From Cupriavidus basilensis (GTDB lineage Bacteria; Pseudomonadota; Gammaproteobacteria; Burkholderiales; Burkholderiaceae), in the NCBI RefSeq assembly GCF_000876015.1, contig NZ_BBQM01000029.1, positions 85,218-149,217 of the forward strand: 64,000 nt of DNA, given 5' to 3'. The notes beneath the pieces are model-generated. The model ran no database searches. It worked only from the letters and a program-made list of their open reading frames with translations, and was not told the origin of the DNA. The stretch's first letter is position 1, and the number at the start of each line of letters is the position of its first letter. Of this stretch, positions 20,631-28,569 are shown piece after piece. The position numbers and the translations under genes were made by a program.

Positions 20631-21989
20631 ATGACAGGCCGGAAGATCATCTACAACGCGTTCACCCACGTCACGCCGTCGCACCAGACGCATGGGCAAT
20701 GGCGCCGGCCCGAGGCCGGCGCGCAGCGGAATTTCTCGCGGCTCGAGCCGTGGGTGAAGCTGGCCCGCACCGCCGAGCGCGCCGGGCTCGACACCATCTT
20801 CCTGGCCGATACGGTCGGGGTCTACGACAAGTACCGGCAAGGTTGGGCCACCGCCGCGCGCGAGGGCATGCAGTTCCCGTCCAACGACCCGGCCAGCCTG
20901 GTGTCGGCGCTGGGCTACGTGACCGAGCACCTGGGCTTCATCGTCACCAGCTCGATCCTGCAGGAGCATCCGTTCTCGTTCGCGCGCAAGCTCTCCACGC
21001 TCGATCACCTGACCGACGGCAGGGTCGGGTGGAACATCGTCACCAGCTACCTGGACAACGCCGCGCGCAACTTCGGCCAGCCGGCGCTGACCGGCCATGA
21101 CGAGCGTTATGCCTGGGCCGAGGAATACGCCGAGGTGGTCTACAAGCTGTGGGAGGCGAGCTGGCAGGACGACGCCGTGGCGGCGGACGCGGCCGCCGGC
21201 ATCTATGCCCACCCGGAGCGCATCCACGCCATCGACCACGAGGGGCCGCGCTACCGCGTGGCGGGGCCGCACCTGCCGCAGCCTTCGCCGCAGCGCACGC
21301 CGCTGCTGGCGCAGGCCGGCGCCTCGCCCGCCGGCCGCGGCTTTGCCGCGCGCCATGCCGAGCTGACGTTCCTGCCGGCCATCACGCCGGCTTCGGCGCG
21401 CAACGACATCGCCGAGATGAACCGCCGGCTGGCGGCGCACGGCCGCGCGCCCGGCGACCTCAAGTACCTGGTGAGCCTGCACCCGGTCATCGGCAGCACC
21501 GAGGCCGAGGCGCGCGTGCGCTACGAGGAATTCCTCCACTGGCGCAGCGAGCCGGGCTACCTCGCGCATGCCTCGGGCACCATCGGCTTCGACCTGTCCG
21601 CGATCGACCCCGACACCCCGCTCGACGAAGTGAAGACCGAGTACATGCAGGGCGGCATTCGCGCGGTCATCGACGCCGCGCCCGACAAGCGCGCCCGCTT
21701 CGGCGACGTGATGCGCCAGCGCCTGAACAAGGCGGTGGCGGGCACGCCCGAGCAGATCGCCGACAGCATCGCCGGCTGGGTCGAGGCCGGCGTGGACGGC
21801 TTCAACCTGATCCCGGTCGTCATGCCCGAGTGGTTCGACGAATTCGCCGACGCGGTGGTGCCGGTGCTGCGCCGCCGCGGCCTGATGCAGTCGGGCTACG
21901 CCGAGGGCACGCTGCGCGAGAAGCTGTTCGGCCGCGCCGCCCATCTTCCCGATACCCACGCGGCGCGCCGCCTGCGCCCCTGGGCCTGA
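20631..21989 (+). CDS. NtaA/SnaA/DszA-family FMN-dependent monooxygenase
   Basis: Flavin monooxygenase of 452 residues. The N-terminal NAFTHVTPSHQTHGQWRRPEA, the FLADTVGVYDKY segment and GWNIVTSYLDNAARNFG are marks of the nitrilotriacetate/DszA/DmoA branch of luciferase-like enzymes, which oxidise with FMNH2 supplied by a separate reductase. The start at 20631 has AAGGA ten bases upstream; the in-frame ATG at 20622 lies too close to it. It is the last gene of the Dpp-type transporter operon, so the transporter and oxygenase probably act on the same compound. Candidates by family are sulfones, dialkyl sulfides, aminopolycarboxylates or similar; this is not resolved. No flavin reductase gene is nearby. 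Confidence 0.87.
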   Translation: MTGRKIIYNAFTHVTPSHQTHGQWRRPEAGAQRNFSRLEPWVKLARTAERAGLDTIFLADTVGVYDKYRQGWATAAREGMQFPSNDPASLVSALGYVTEHLGFIVTSSILQEHPFSFARKLSTLDHLTDGRVGWNIVTSYLDNAARNFGQPALTGHDERYAWAEEYAEVVYKLWEASWQDDAVAADAAAGIYAHPERIHAIDHEGPRYRVAGPHLPQPSPQRTPLLAQAGASPAGRGFAARHAELTFLPAITPASARNDIAEMNRRLAAHGRAPGDLKYLVSLHPVIGSTEAEARVRYEEFLHWRSEPGYLAHASGTIGFDLSAIDPDTPLDEVKTEYMQGGIRAVIDAAPDKRARFGDVMRQRLNKAVAGTPEQIADSIAGWVEAGVDGFNLIPVVMPEWFDEFADAVVPVLRRRGLMQSGYAEGTLREKLFGRAAHLPDTHAARRLRPWA

Positions 21990-22042
21990 GCGCCGCCCGT
22001 CCCCGTCCGGAAGGCGTCCCGGCGTGGGGCATCGGTCCCGGA

Positions 22043-22091
22043 CGCCGGCGGCGGCGGGTGCCGCCGCCGGCGCGCTGCGGTCCGCGGACCG
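22043..22091. terminator. Strong G+C hairpin plus palindrome downstream of the monooxygenase operon
   Basis: A perfect 12-bp stem (22043-22054 with 22061-22072, 6-nt loop) lies about 55 bp after the stop at 21989. It is followed by a 14-bp perfect palindrome, CGGTCCGCGGACCG, at 22078-22091. There is no U-tract, so intrinsic termination is uncertain, but the position fits a 3' end structure for the operon. The rest of the 445-bp gap to 22434 holds the sites listed separately and no gene that I can support. Confidence 0.45.
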
Positions 22092-22196
22092 GTCGCCGCT
22101 GTCTTTGTCATGACATTGAATCGTCAACTTGCTGAAACATTAGGCAGTCCGAACGGTTTGGCGTCGGCAAGCGGGTTTGCGGGTATCGAGGGGGTT

Positions 22197-22221
22197 GTTA
22201 TCCACAGTAATTGTGGATAAC
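22197..22221. promoter_or_regulatory. Inverted pair of consensus DnaA-box sequences
   Basis: Arms GTTATCCACA (22197-22206) and TGTGGATAAC (22212-22221) are separated by five bases, forming a perfect 10+5+10 inverted repeat. Each arm contains TTATCCACA, a perfect DnaA-box consensus, facing each other. It lies in the spacer between the monooxygenase gene and the AtuA gene, about 107 bp before the predicted -35. It could bind DnaA or be an unrelated operator. No rep, par or dnaA gene is near, so an origin is not claimed. Confidence 0.6.
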
Positions 22222-22303
22222 ACGGCCCAGAAAAACCGTCGTCCGGCACAGCGTTGAGGGGCTTGTCAAGCATCGTGTCTGGCTTTTTCCGTGGCGCTTT
22301 TTC

Positions 22304-22349
22304 TTGTGCCGCGCGGAGTCATTGGCCTATAGTTCCATTAATAGAACTA
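22304..22349 (+). promoter_or_regulatory. Promoter with overlapping operator upstream of the AtuA-like gene
   Basis: A -35-like TTGTGC (22304-22309), 18-bp spacer and -10-like TATAGT (22328-22333) face the AtuA gene. An inverted repeat TAGTTC-N8-GAACTA (22330-22349) overlaps the -10 and the expected start point, the classic place for a repressor. The GntR/UTRA regulator encoded right after the AtuA gene is the obvious candidate. The leader to the ATG at 22435 is about 90 bases and has GAGGAG before the start. Confidence 0.5.
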
Positions 22350-22434
22350 AACCAGCGCCCGAGCCAGCCAGCTGAGATGACCCGCCGGCGGCGCGCGCGG
22401 GCCTGAGCCGGACACGACAGAGGAGACAAAGCAG

Positions 22435-24237
22435 ATGGATGCAACGACAAAGACCGGCCGCACCGTGCGCATCGGCGGCGCCTCCGGCTTCTGGGGCGAC
22501 AGCAGCGTGGGCGCGCCGCAGCTGGTGCGCCACGGCGAGATCGACTACCTGGTGTTCGACTACCTGGCCGAGCTGACCATGTCGGTGCTGGCCGCCGCGC
22601 GCCTGCGCAAGCCGGAGCTCGGCTACGCCACCGACTTCGTCGCCGTGACCATGAAGAGCCTGCTCAAGGAAATCGCCGCGCGCAACATCGGCGTGGTCAG
22701 CAATGCCGGCGGCATCAACCCGCGGGGCTGCGCGCAGGCGCTGGCCGCGATCGCCGCGGAGCAGGGCGTGGACGTGCGCATCGCCGTGGTGGAGGGCGAC
22801 GACGTGATGCCGCTGCTGCCGGCGCTGCGCGAGAGCGGCGTCGAGGACATGCAGAAGGGCCAGCCGCTGCCGGACAAGCTGGTCAGCGCCAACGCCTATC
22901 TCGGCGCGCTGCCGATCCGGCAGGCGCTGGACGACGGTGCGCAGATCGTCATCACCGGGCGCTGCGTGGACAGCGCGGTCACGCTCGGCGTGCTGATGCA
23001 CGAGTTCGGCTGGCGGCCCGATGACTACGACCTGCTGGCGCAGGGCAGCCTGGCCGGCCACATCATCGAATGCGGCTGCCAGGCCACCGGCGGCCTGCAC
23101 ACCGACTGGGACAGCGTGCCGGACTGGCCGAACATCGGCTACCCCGTGGTGGCCTGCCGCGCCGACGGCAGCTTCCTGGTGGGCAAGCCGCCCGGCACCG
23201 GCGGGCTGGTCAGCACCGCCACCGTGGGCGAGCAGATCCTGTACGAGATCGGCGACCCGGCCGCCTACCTGCTGCCCGACGTGACCTGCGACTTCACCGG
23301 CGTGACGCTGGCGCAGGCCGGCCCCGACCTGGTCGAGGTGCGTGGCGCGCGCGGGCGCGCGCCGGGCGACCGCTACAAGGTCTCGGCCACCTATGTCGAC
23401 GGCTTCCGCTGCAACGCGCAGCTCTCCATCGTCGGCTTCGACGCGGTGGCCAAGGCCGAGCGCACCGCGCAGGCCATCCTCGCGCGCACGCGCGCGCTGT
23501 TCGCCGCGCACGGCTTCGGCGACTACAGCCGCACGCACGTCGAAGTGCTGGGCGCCGAGTCGTGCTACGGCCCCCACGCGCAAACGCGCCACACGCGCGA
23601 GGCCATCATGCGGCTGGCCGTGATGCACCCGGAGAAGGCCGCGCTGGAACTGTTCGCGCGCGAGATCTCGGCGGCCGGCACCAGCTGGTCGCCCGGCACC
23701 ACCGGCTCGGGCGGCGGCCGGCCCAGCCCCTCGCCGTCGATCCGGCAATACGCCTTCCTGCTGGAGAAAGACAAGCTGTCGCCCACGGTGCTGATCGACG
23801 GCGAGTGCAAGCCGGTGGCCATGCCCGTGGCGGCGCCCGCGGCCGCGTCTCCCTCCGCGCAGCCCGCGCCCGATGGACTCGATGCGCCGCCGTCCGCCGG
23901 CGACTTCGAGGAAGTCCCGCTGATCCGCCTCGCCTATGGCCGCAGCGGCGACAAGGGCGACATCTCCAATATCGGCCTGATGGCGCGCCGGCCCGAGTAC
24001 CTGCCGTGGCTGCGCGCGGGCGCGACGCCGGCGCGCGTGGCGCAATGGCTCGGCCATCTGGTCAGGGGGCCGGTCACGCGCCACGACCTGCCCGGCATCC
24101 ACGCCGTCAACCTGGTGTGCGAGGAAGCGCTCGACGGCGGCGGCATGGCCTCGCTGCGCAACGACCCGCTCGGCAAGGGCATGGCGCAGATCCTGCTGGC
24201 CATGCCGGTGCGCGTGCCGCGCGGGCTGCTGCCATGA
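22435..24237 (+). CDS. AtuA/DUF1446 family protein
   Basis: Protein of 600 residues in the acyclic terpene utilisation A (DUF1446) family. GGASGFWGDSSVGAPQLVRHGEIDYLVFDYLAELTMS opens it in segments typical of the family; SNAGGINPRGCAQAL, TGRCVDSAVTLG and GSLAGHIIECGCQATGG follow. A C-terminal domain (about 495-600, with LAYGRSGDKGDISNIG) is the AtuA/AtuC-linked C-terminal module. The exact reaction is not established; relatives occur in geranyl-CoA and other branched acyl-CoA degradation loci. SD GAGGAG stands 10 bases before the ATG. It overlaps its regulator gene by ATGA. No carboxylase subunits of a geranyl-CoA pathway are nearby, so the substrate may differ. Confidence 0.85.
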   Translation: MDATTKTGRTVRIGGASGFWGDSSVGAPQLVRHGEIDYLVFDYLAELTMSVLAAARLRKPELGYATDFVAVTMKSLLKEIAARNIGVVSNAGGINPRGCAQALAAIAAEQGVDVRIAVVEGDDVMPLLPALRESGVEDMQKGQPLPDKLVSANAYLGALPIRQALDDGAQIVITGRCVDSAVTLGVLMHEFGWRPDDYDLLAQGSLAGHIIECGCQATGGLHTDWDSVPDWPNIGYPVVACRADGSFLVGKPPGTGGLVSTATVGEQILYEIGDPAAYLLPDVTCDFTGVTLAQAGPDLVEVRGARGRAPGDRYKVSATYVDGFRCNAQLSIVGFDAVAKAERTAQAILARTRALFAAHGFGDYSRTHVEVLGAESCYGPHAQTRHTREAIMRLAVMHPEKAALELFAREISAAGTSWSPGTTGSGGGRPSPSPSIRQYAFLLEKDKLSPTVLIDGECKPVAMPVAAPAAASPSAQPAPDGLDAPPSAGDFEEVPLIRLAYGRSGDKGDISNIGLMARRPEYLPWLRAGATPARVAQWLGHLVRGPVTRHDLPGIHAVNLVCEEALDGGGMASLRNDPLGKGMAQILLAMPVRVPRGLLP

Positions 24238-25073
24238 ACCGCGCCGCGCCGGCATCATTGTCGGCATCACCGCCGGCATCGCCGCTGGCACCACCGCCCG
24301 CGCAACTGCCCGAGGACGGCGGCGGCGTGGCGCGCTACCGCCAGCTGGCCAGCGTGCTGCGCCATCGCATCGTCTGTGGCGAATGGCCGCTGGGCCACCG
24401 CCTGCCCACGGTGGAGCAGCTCGCGCAGAGCTACGGCATCGCCCGCGTCACGGTGCGGCAGGCCTTCGCCGTGCTGGCCGAGGAAGGGCTGGTGAGCAGC
24501 CAGCGCGGGCGCGGCACGCACGTCACCGGCCAGCCGCCCGGGCCCAGCGCGGGCATGCGCTCGGTCATCAACGACGAGCTGGTCGGCAGCAGCGAGCTCG
24601 AGATCCGCATCCTGGAAAAACACCGGGACGTGCGCCTGCCCGACGGCCTGCCCACGCGCGGCGCGGCGCTGGACAAATACGTGCTGCTGCGCAAGCTGCA
24701 CCTGCACGACGGCGAGCCGTTCTGCCTGATCGAGCTGTACGTGGCCTCGGCGGTGTTCAACCGCTTCCCGCGCGGCGCCGAGAAGCAGCGCAAGATCGCG
24801 CGCCTGCTGCGCGAGGCCGTGGGCGAGCGCCTCGGCATGCTGCACCAGAGCATGACGGTGGAGCCGGCCGACTACGCGCTCGCGCGCGAGCTGGCCTGCG
24901 GCTTCGCCGCGCCGGTCGCCAAGATCGTGCGCACCACGCTCGATGTCGACGGCAACGTGCTCACGGCGGGCTGCTTCTGGTACCGCGGCGACCGCTTCAT
25001 CCTCGACGTGGAATTCCCGGCCCGGCTTACCGAGCGCTACCCGGCGCTGGCCGTGCCCGACAGCCGCGGCTGA
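24234..25073 (+). CDS. GntR/HutC-family transcriptional regulator (UTRA domain)
   Basis: Regulator of 279 residues. A low-complexity Ala/Ser/Pro leader (1-30) precedes the winged helix-turn-helix (about 34-100, LPTVEQLAQSYGIARVTVRQAFAVL), which is followed by a UTRA ligand-binding domain (about 115-270). HutC-family members are usually repressors released by a small-molecule inducer, often a pathway substrate. The gene overlaps the AtuA stop and probably autoregulates the two-gene operon through the repeat at 22330-22349. The ligand is unknown. Confidence 0.88.
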   Translation: MNRAAPASLSASPPASPLAPPPAQLPEDGGGVARYRQLASVLRHRIVCGEWPLGHRLPTVEQLAQSYGIARVTVRQAFAVLAEEGLVSSQRGRGTHVTGQPPGPSAGMRSVINDELVGSSELEIRILEKHRDVRLPDGLPTRGAALDKYVLLRKLHLHDGEPFCLIELYVASAVFNRFPRGAEKQRKIARLLREAVGERLGMLHQSMTVEPADYALARELACGFAAPVAKIVRTTLDVDGNVLTAGCFWYRGDRFILDVEFPARLTERYPALAVPDSRG

Positions 25074-25114
25074 CGGCCGCGCGATTCCGCGCGATTCTCG
25101 CCATTCCTCGCCAT

Positions 25115-25900
25115 TCAGGAACGGATCTCCAGGGCGTTTTCAAGCATGCGCGCGAGCGCGATCAGTTTCGGGGCAATGACATTCCTGTGCTCGGCGACCG
25201 ATATCGATATCGCGGCCGAGCCGCAGTTGAGCGTGTAAGGAATGCTGCCGTCGGCGGCCACCACGGGCACGGCCACCGTGGTGTACGCCTTGTGGAACAC
25301 GCCTTCGTTGAGCACATAGCCGAGGCGGTCGTAGTCGGCGAGCGCCTTGTTCATGGCGCGGCTGACCTCCGTCATGGTTGCCCGGTCCTGGGTGCGCAGC
25401 TCGTCTAGCAACTGGCGCCGCTGCGCGGTCGGCAGCCCGGCTACGTAGGCCCAGCCAAGCGCCGACGTCGCCAGCGGAACGGCGGAGCCGACGCGCAGGT
25501 TCATCAACAGCTGATTGTTTCCCTCGCAGCGCTCGACAAAGACCATGCGGTTGCCGTCGCGCGTGGCGAGCCCGCAGGCCGCTCCGTAGCGCGTGGCGAT
25601 TTCCTGCATGTGCGGCCGGGCCAGTTCCACCAGGCTCATCCCGGAAATGGCGCTGTACCCCAGCCGCAGGACGGGCAGGCCGGGGCGATAGCGCTCGCCG
25701 GCGACGACGATCAGCATTCCGGTTTCCAGGAGCGTGTGGCAGAGACGCCAGACGGTGGGCTGGGGAATGCCGGTGAGCTTGGCGATTTCCGATCCGCTCA
25801 GTTCGGGGCGCGCGGCCGAGAAGCACTGCAGAACCTGGATGCCGCGGGCAAGCGCGGCGACGAACTGCCGGTCCTTAGCGAGAGGGCGGGCTTGCGCCAT
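25115..25900 (-). CDS. IclR-family transcriptional regulator
   Basis: Regulator of 261 residues with an N-terminal winged helix (about 12-70, GIQVLQCFSAARPELSGSEIAKLTGIPQPTVWRLCHTL in segments) and an IclR effector-binding domain (about 85-255). It is divergent from the flavin oxidoreductase gene at 26036 and the 10-kb catabolic cluster that follows. The 135-bp gap holds two facing copies of a TTATTCG motif, and a third copy precedes the CoA-transferase gene; these are probably its operators. A perfect TATAAT (complement 25933-25938) lies between the two copies and fits its own promoter, implying autoregulation. The effector is probably a pathway substrate or CoA-free intermediate. Confidence 0.9.
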   Translation of the reverse strand: MAQARPLAKDRQFVAALARGIQVLQCFSAARPELSGSEIAKLTGIPQPTVWRLCHTLLETGMLIVVAGERYRPGLPVLRLGYSAISGMSLVELARPHMQEIATRYGAACGLATRDGNRMVFVERCEGNNQLLMNLRVGSAVPLATSALGWAYVAGLPTAQRRQLLDELRTQDRATMTEVSRAMNKALADYDRLGYVLNEGVFHKAYTTVAVPVVAADGSIPYTLNCGSAAISISVAEHRNVIAPKLIALARMLENALEIRS

Positions 25901-25918
25901 GATCTGTCTTCCGGTAGT

Positions 25919-25933
25919 TTATTCGAATGGCAA
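25919..25933 (+). promoter_or_regulatory. IclR operator copy A
   Basis: TTATTCGAATGGCAA, facing the flavin oxidoreductase gene. It shares TTATTCG, a T at position 10 and GC.A with copies B and C, followed in all three by an A/T-rich TTA. It lies 18 bp upstream of the IclR start codon. Assignment to IclR is by position. Confidence 0.5.
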
Positions 25934-25942
25934 TTATATAAC

Positions 25943-25957
25943 TCGCATAGCGAATAA
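25943..25957 (-). promoter_or_regulatory. IclR operator copy B
   Basis: On the minus strand this reads TTATTCGCTATGCGA, inverted relative to copy A with 9 bp between them. The internal TCGC-TAT-GCGA is itself palindromic. It sits upstream of the TATAAT element predicted for iclR and between that and a weak -35. Confidence 0.5.
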
Positions 25958-26035
25958 TAAAGAGGCGCGGCACGGAATGTGTCCAGCGCCCGGGCCGCCC
26001 CGCTCGATGCGCCGTGCGACACAAGGAGACAAACG

Positions 26036-27199
26036 ATGCAGGCGAAACTGTTTTCCCCGCTCCAGCTGCGCGGCGTGACACTCAAGAACCGGATCGTGCT
26101 GGCGCCCATGCTGACCTATTCGGCGCGCAACGGATTCATCTCCGACTGGCACCTGGTGCATCTCGGGAAGTTCGCGGTGGGCGGCGTCGGGCTGGTCTTC
26201 ATGGAGTCCACCAAGGTCGACCCGCGCGGCTGCACCACGCCGAACGATCCGGGCCTCTGGAAGGACGACTTCATCGAGCCGCTGCGCCGCGTGACCGCCT
26301 TTCTGCGCCAGCATGGCGCGGCGGCCGGCATCCAGCTGGGGCATTCGGGGAGAAAGGCGCGCAATTCGCTGCCCTGGCAGGGCCGCGCGCCGCTGGCGGA
26401 GGCGCCGGGAGTCGACCACGGGGAGGCCTGGGAAATCATCGGCCCCAGCGCCATCGCGCATACGGCCGGCGCCAGCGTGCCGCGCGCCATGACGCCAGCC
26501 GACATGCGGGACCAGGTGCGCAGGTGGAGCGAGGCGACAAAGCGGGCCCATGCCGCCGGTTTCGATGTCCTGGAGATCCACGCGGCGCACGGCTATCTCC
26601 TGCACCAGTTCCTGTCGCCCGCCGCCAACCAGCGCACCGACGCATTCGGCGGCTCGCTGGAAAACCGGATGCGCTTCCCGCTGGAGATAGTGAGCGCGGT
26701 GCGCGCGGCCTGGCCGCAGGACAAGCCGCTGTTCTGCCGGATCTCGGCCACGGACGAGGCGGGCTGGACCATCGCCGACAGCCTGCGCTTCGCGCAATGC
26801 CTGAAGGCGCACGGCGTGGACATCGTCGATTGCAGCGCGGGCGGCATGACGGCGCGCTCCGTCGCCGATCCCGGCCCCTCGCCGTCCTATGGCTACCAGG
26901 TGCCCTACGCCGAGACGATTCGCCGGGAGCTGGACATCGGCACGATGGCGGTCGGCCTGATCATCCATGCCGAACAGGCGGAGACCATCCTCCAGGCCGG
27001 TCAGGCCGACCTCGTCGCGCTGGGCCGCGAGCTGCTCTACAACCCGCACTGGGCCCTGGATGCCGCGGCCAAGCTCGACCAGCAGGATGCCTACGCCACG
27101 GTTCCGGCCAACTACGGCTACTGGCTCGAAAAGCGCGCCAACGCGGGTTTCGCGCGCTGCCTGTCGACGTGGCAGTCGGGGCGGCAGGCGCCGCGCTGA
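26036..27199 (+). CDS. NADH:flavin oxidoreductase / old yellow enzyme (YqjM-like)
   Basis: FMN TIM-barrel ene-reductase of 387 residues, expected to reduce an activated C=C bond (alpha,beta-unsaturated ketone, lactone or similar). The FMN/substrate region is visible: LKNRIVLAPMLTYSA (14-28), GIQLGHSGRKA (about 98-108) and HAAHGYLLHQFLSPAANQRTD, with the two active-site histidines. The redox-tuning Cys of YqjM (PMCMYS) is replaced by Leu here. No C-terminal FeS domain of 2,4-dienoyl-CoA reductase is present. The ATG at 26036 has AAGGAG nine bases upstream. It is the first gene of the IclR-controlled cluster. Confidence 0.88.
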   Translation: MQAKLFSPLQLRGVTLKNRIVLAPMLTYSARNGFISDWHLVHLGKFAVGGVGLVFMESTKVDPRGCTTPNDPGLWKDDFIEPLRRVTAFLRQHGAAAGIQLGHSGRKARNSLPWQGRAPLAEAPGVDHGEAWEIIGPSAIAHTAGASVPRAMTPADMRDQVRRWSEATKRAHAAGFDVLEIHAAHGYLLHQFLSPAANQRTDAFGGSLENRMRFPLEIVSAVRAAWPQDKPLFCRISATDEAGWTIADSLRFAQCLKAHGVDIVDCSAGGMTARSVADPGPSPSYGYQVPYAETIRRELDIGTMAVGLIIHAEQAETILQAGQADLVALGRELLYNPHWALDAAAKLDQQDAYATVPANYGYWLEKRANAGFARCLSTWQSGRQAPR

Positions 27200-27244
27200 G
27201 CCGGCCCAGGCCGTAAAATTTTTTTTGCCCTTTCAATGAATTGA

Positions 27245-27259
27245 TTATTCGCATTGCAA
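27245..27259 (+). promoter_or_regulatory. IclR operator copy C before the CoA-transferase gene
   Basis: TTATTCGCATTGCAA is the third copy of the motif. It ends only 8 bp before the annotated CoA-transferase ATG at 27268, within an A+T-rich 68-bp gap that also offers TTGATT and TAATCT promoter-like hexamers. It suggests a second regulated promoter inside the cluster. Confidence 0.5.
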
Positions 27260-27267
27260 ATTAATCT

Positions 27268-28542
27268 ATGACTACGGAACAGAAAGCGGGACCCACGGTG
27301 CCGGAAGCCGCGCTGGCGGGAATCAGGGTGGTGGAGATCGGCGTTGCCATGGCGGGGCCCTTCTGCGCCATGACGCTGGGCGACTACGGTGCCGACGTCA
27401 TCAAGATCGAGCGCCCCGGCGAGGGCGACGACAGCCGCGCGTGGCCGCCGTATTTCCACGGCTCGATGGGCTACTACTACGCCTCGGCAAATCGCAACAA
27501 GCGCGGCATAGCCCTGGATCTCAAGCATCCCGAGGGTGTCGCCGCGGCGCGCGCGCTGATCGAGGGCGCCGACGTGCTGGTGACGAACTACCGCGCCGGC
27601 GTGCTGGACCGGCTCGGCCTGGGGTGGGCCGAGCTCTCCCGGGCCAATCCACGGCTGATCTATTGCAGCATCAGCGGCTTCGGCAGCACCGGGCCCCTGG
27701 CGGCGCAACCAGCCAACGACCTGTTCATGCAAGCCTATTCGGGCGGCATGAGCATCACCGGGGAGGTGGGCGGATCGCCGGCCAAGATGGGGATTTCGGT
27801 TGCGGACATCGGCGGCGGAATGTTCGCCGCGATCGGCGTGCTGACCGCCTTGCAGGCTCGCCACGCCACCGGCCTCGGGCAACAGGTGGACACGTCGCTG
27901 CTCGAAGGGCAGATCGCCATGCTCGCCCATTTCCTCACGCGCCATTTCGCCAGCGGCGAAGTGCCGGGCCCGAGCGGCAGCGGCGCGTTGAGCAGTCCCA
28001 TCTACCGCGCCTTCCAGGGCAGCGACGACTGGATCGTGATCGCCGCGTTCAACCAGCGCATGTGGCAGGGCCTGTGCCGCGCGCTGGAGCGCGAGGCGTG
28101 GATCGACGACGAACGCTTTGCCGACGCGCGCGTGCGCTCGCTTCACCGGCAGGAACTCATTGCCCTGATCGCCGAGGTCGTGTCGCAACACCCGGTTGCC
28201 TACTGGACGGCGCGGCTGGCCGGGCAGGGCGTGCCGTGCTCCCCGGTAAACAAGATCGACCAGGTGGTGGCCCAGCCGCAGGTGCAGGCCGCGCATCTGA
28301 TCGAGGACCTGGAGCTGCCGGGCCTGGGGCCGATGCGCATGGCCGGCCTGCCTTTCCGCCTGGGCGACACGCCCGGAGCGGTGCGCCTGCCGCCGCCGCG
28401 GCTGGGCCAGCACACCGCCGAGGTGCTGAACGAGCTCGGCTACACGGCGCAGCAGCTCGAGGAACTCGCGGCGCGCCGAGTCATTGGACTGGACCACGGC
28501 TGGCGGCAGTACGCGCCGGCGCAGCCCGAAGTCCAGGCGTAA
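27268..28542 (+). CDS. CaiB/BaiF (family III) CoA-transferase
   Basis: Transfers CoA between acyl donors and a carboxylic acid, probably the activation step of this pathway. It has 424 residues. The N-terminal IRVVEIGVAMAGPFCAMTLGDYGADVIKIE and the NRNKRGIALDLKHPEG segment are typical. The catalytic aspartate is Asp151 in PANDLFMQAYSGG. No Shine-Dalgarno precedes the ATG at 27268, which stands almost on top of operator C. Either the message is nearly leaderless or the true start is the GTG at 27298, which would begin just before the conserved core. SD AGGAGGAG precedes the next gene, 27 bp on. Confidence 0.88.
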   Translation: MTTEQKAGPTVPEAALAGIRVVEIGVAMAGPFCAMTLGDYGADVIKIERPGEGDDSRAWPPYFHGSMGYYYASANRNKRGIALDLKHPEGVAAARALIEGADVLVTNYRAGVLDRLGLGWAELSRANPRLIYCSISGFGSTGPLAAQPANDLFMQAYSGGMSITGEVGGSPAKMGISVADIGGGMFAAIGVLTALQARHATGLGQQVDTSLLEGQIAMLAHFLTRHFASGEVPGPSGSGALSSPIYRAFQGSDDWIVIAAFNQRMWQGLCRALEREAWIDDERFADARVRSLHRQELIALIAEVVSQHPVAYWTARLAGQGVPCSPVNKIDQVVAQPQVQAAHLIEDLELPGLGPMRMAGLPFRLGDTPGAVRLPPPRLGQHTAEVLNELGYTAQQLEELAARRVIGLDHGWRQYAPAQPEVQA

Positions 28543-28569
28543 CCCATCCGGTCACCAGGAGGAGATTTC

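Noticed and set aside
22197..22221. Replication origin
   Set aside because: Only two DnaA boxes, with no rep, par, dnaA or gidA-type genes nearby and no further clustered boxes seen. The repeat is reported as a site only.
22327..24294. 655-codon minus-strand frame over the AtuA gene
   Set aside because: Same mirror-frame composition, no start signal, and the plus-strand gene has SD, promoter and family motifs.
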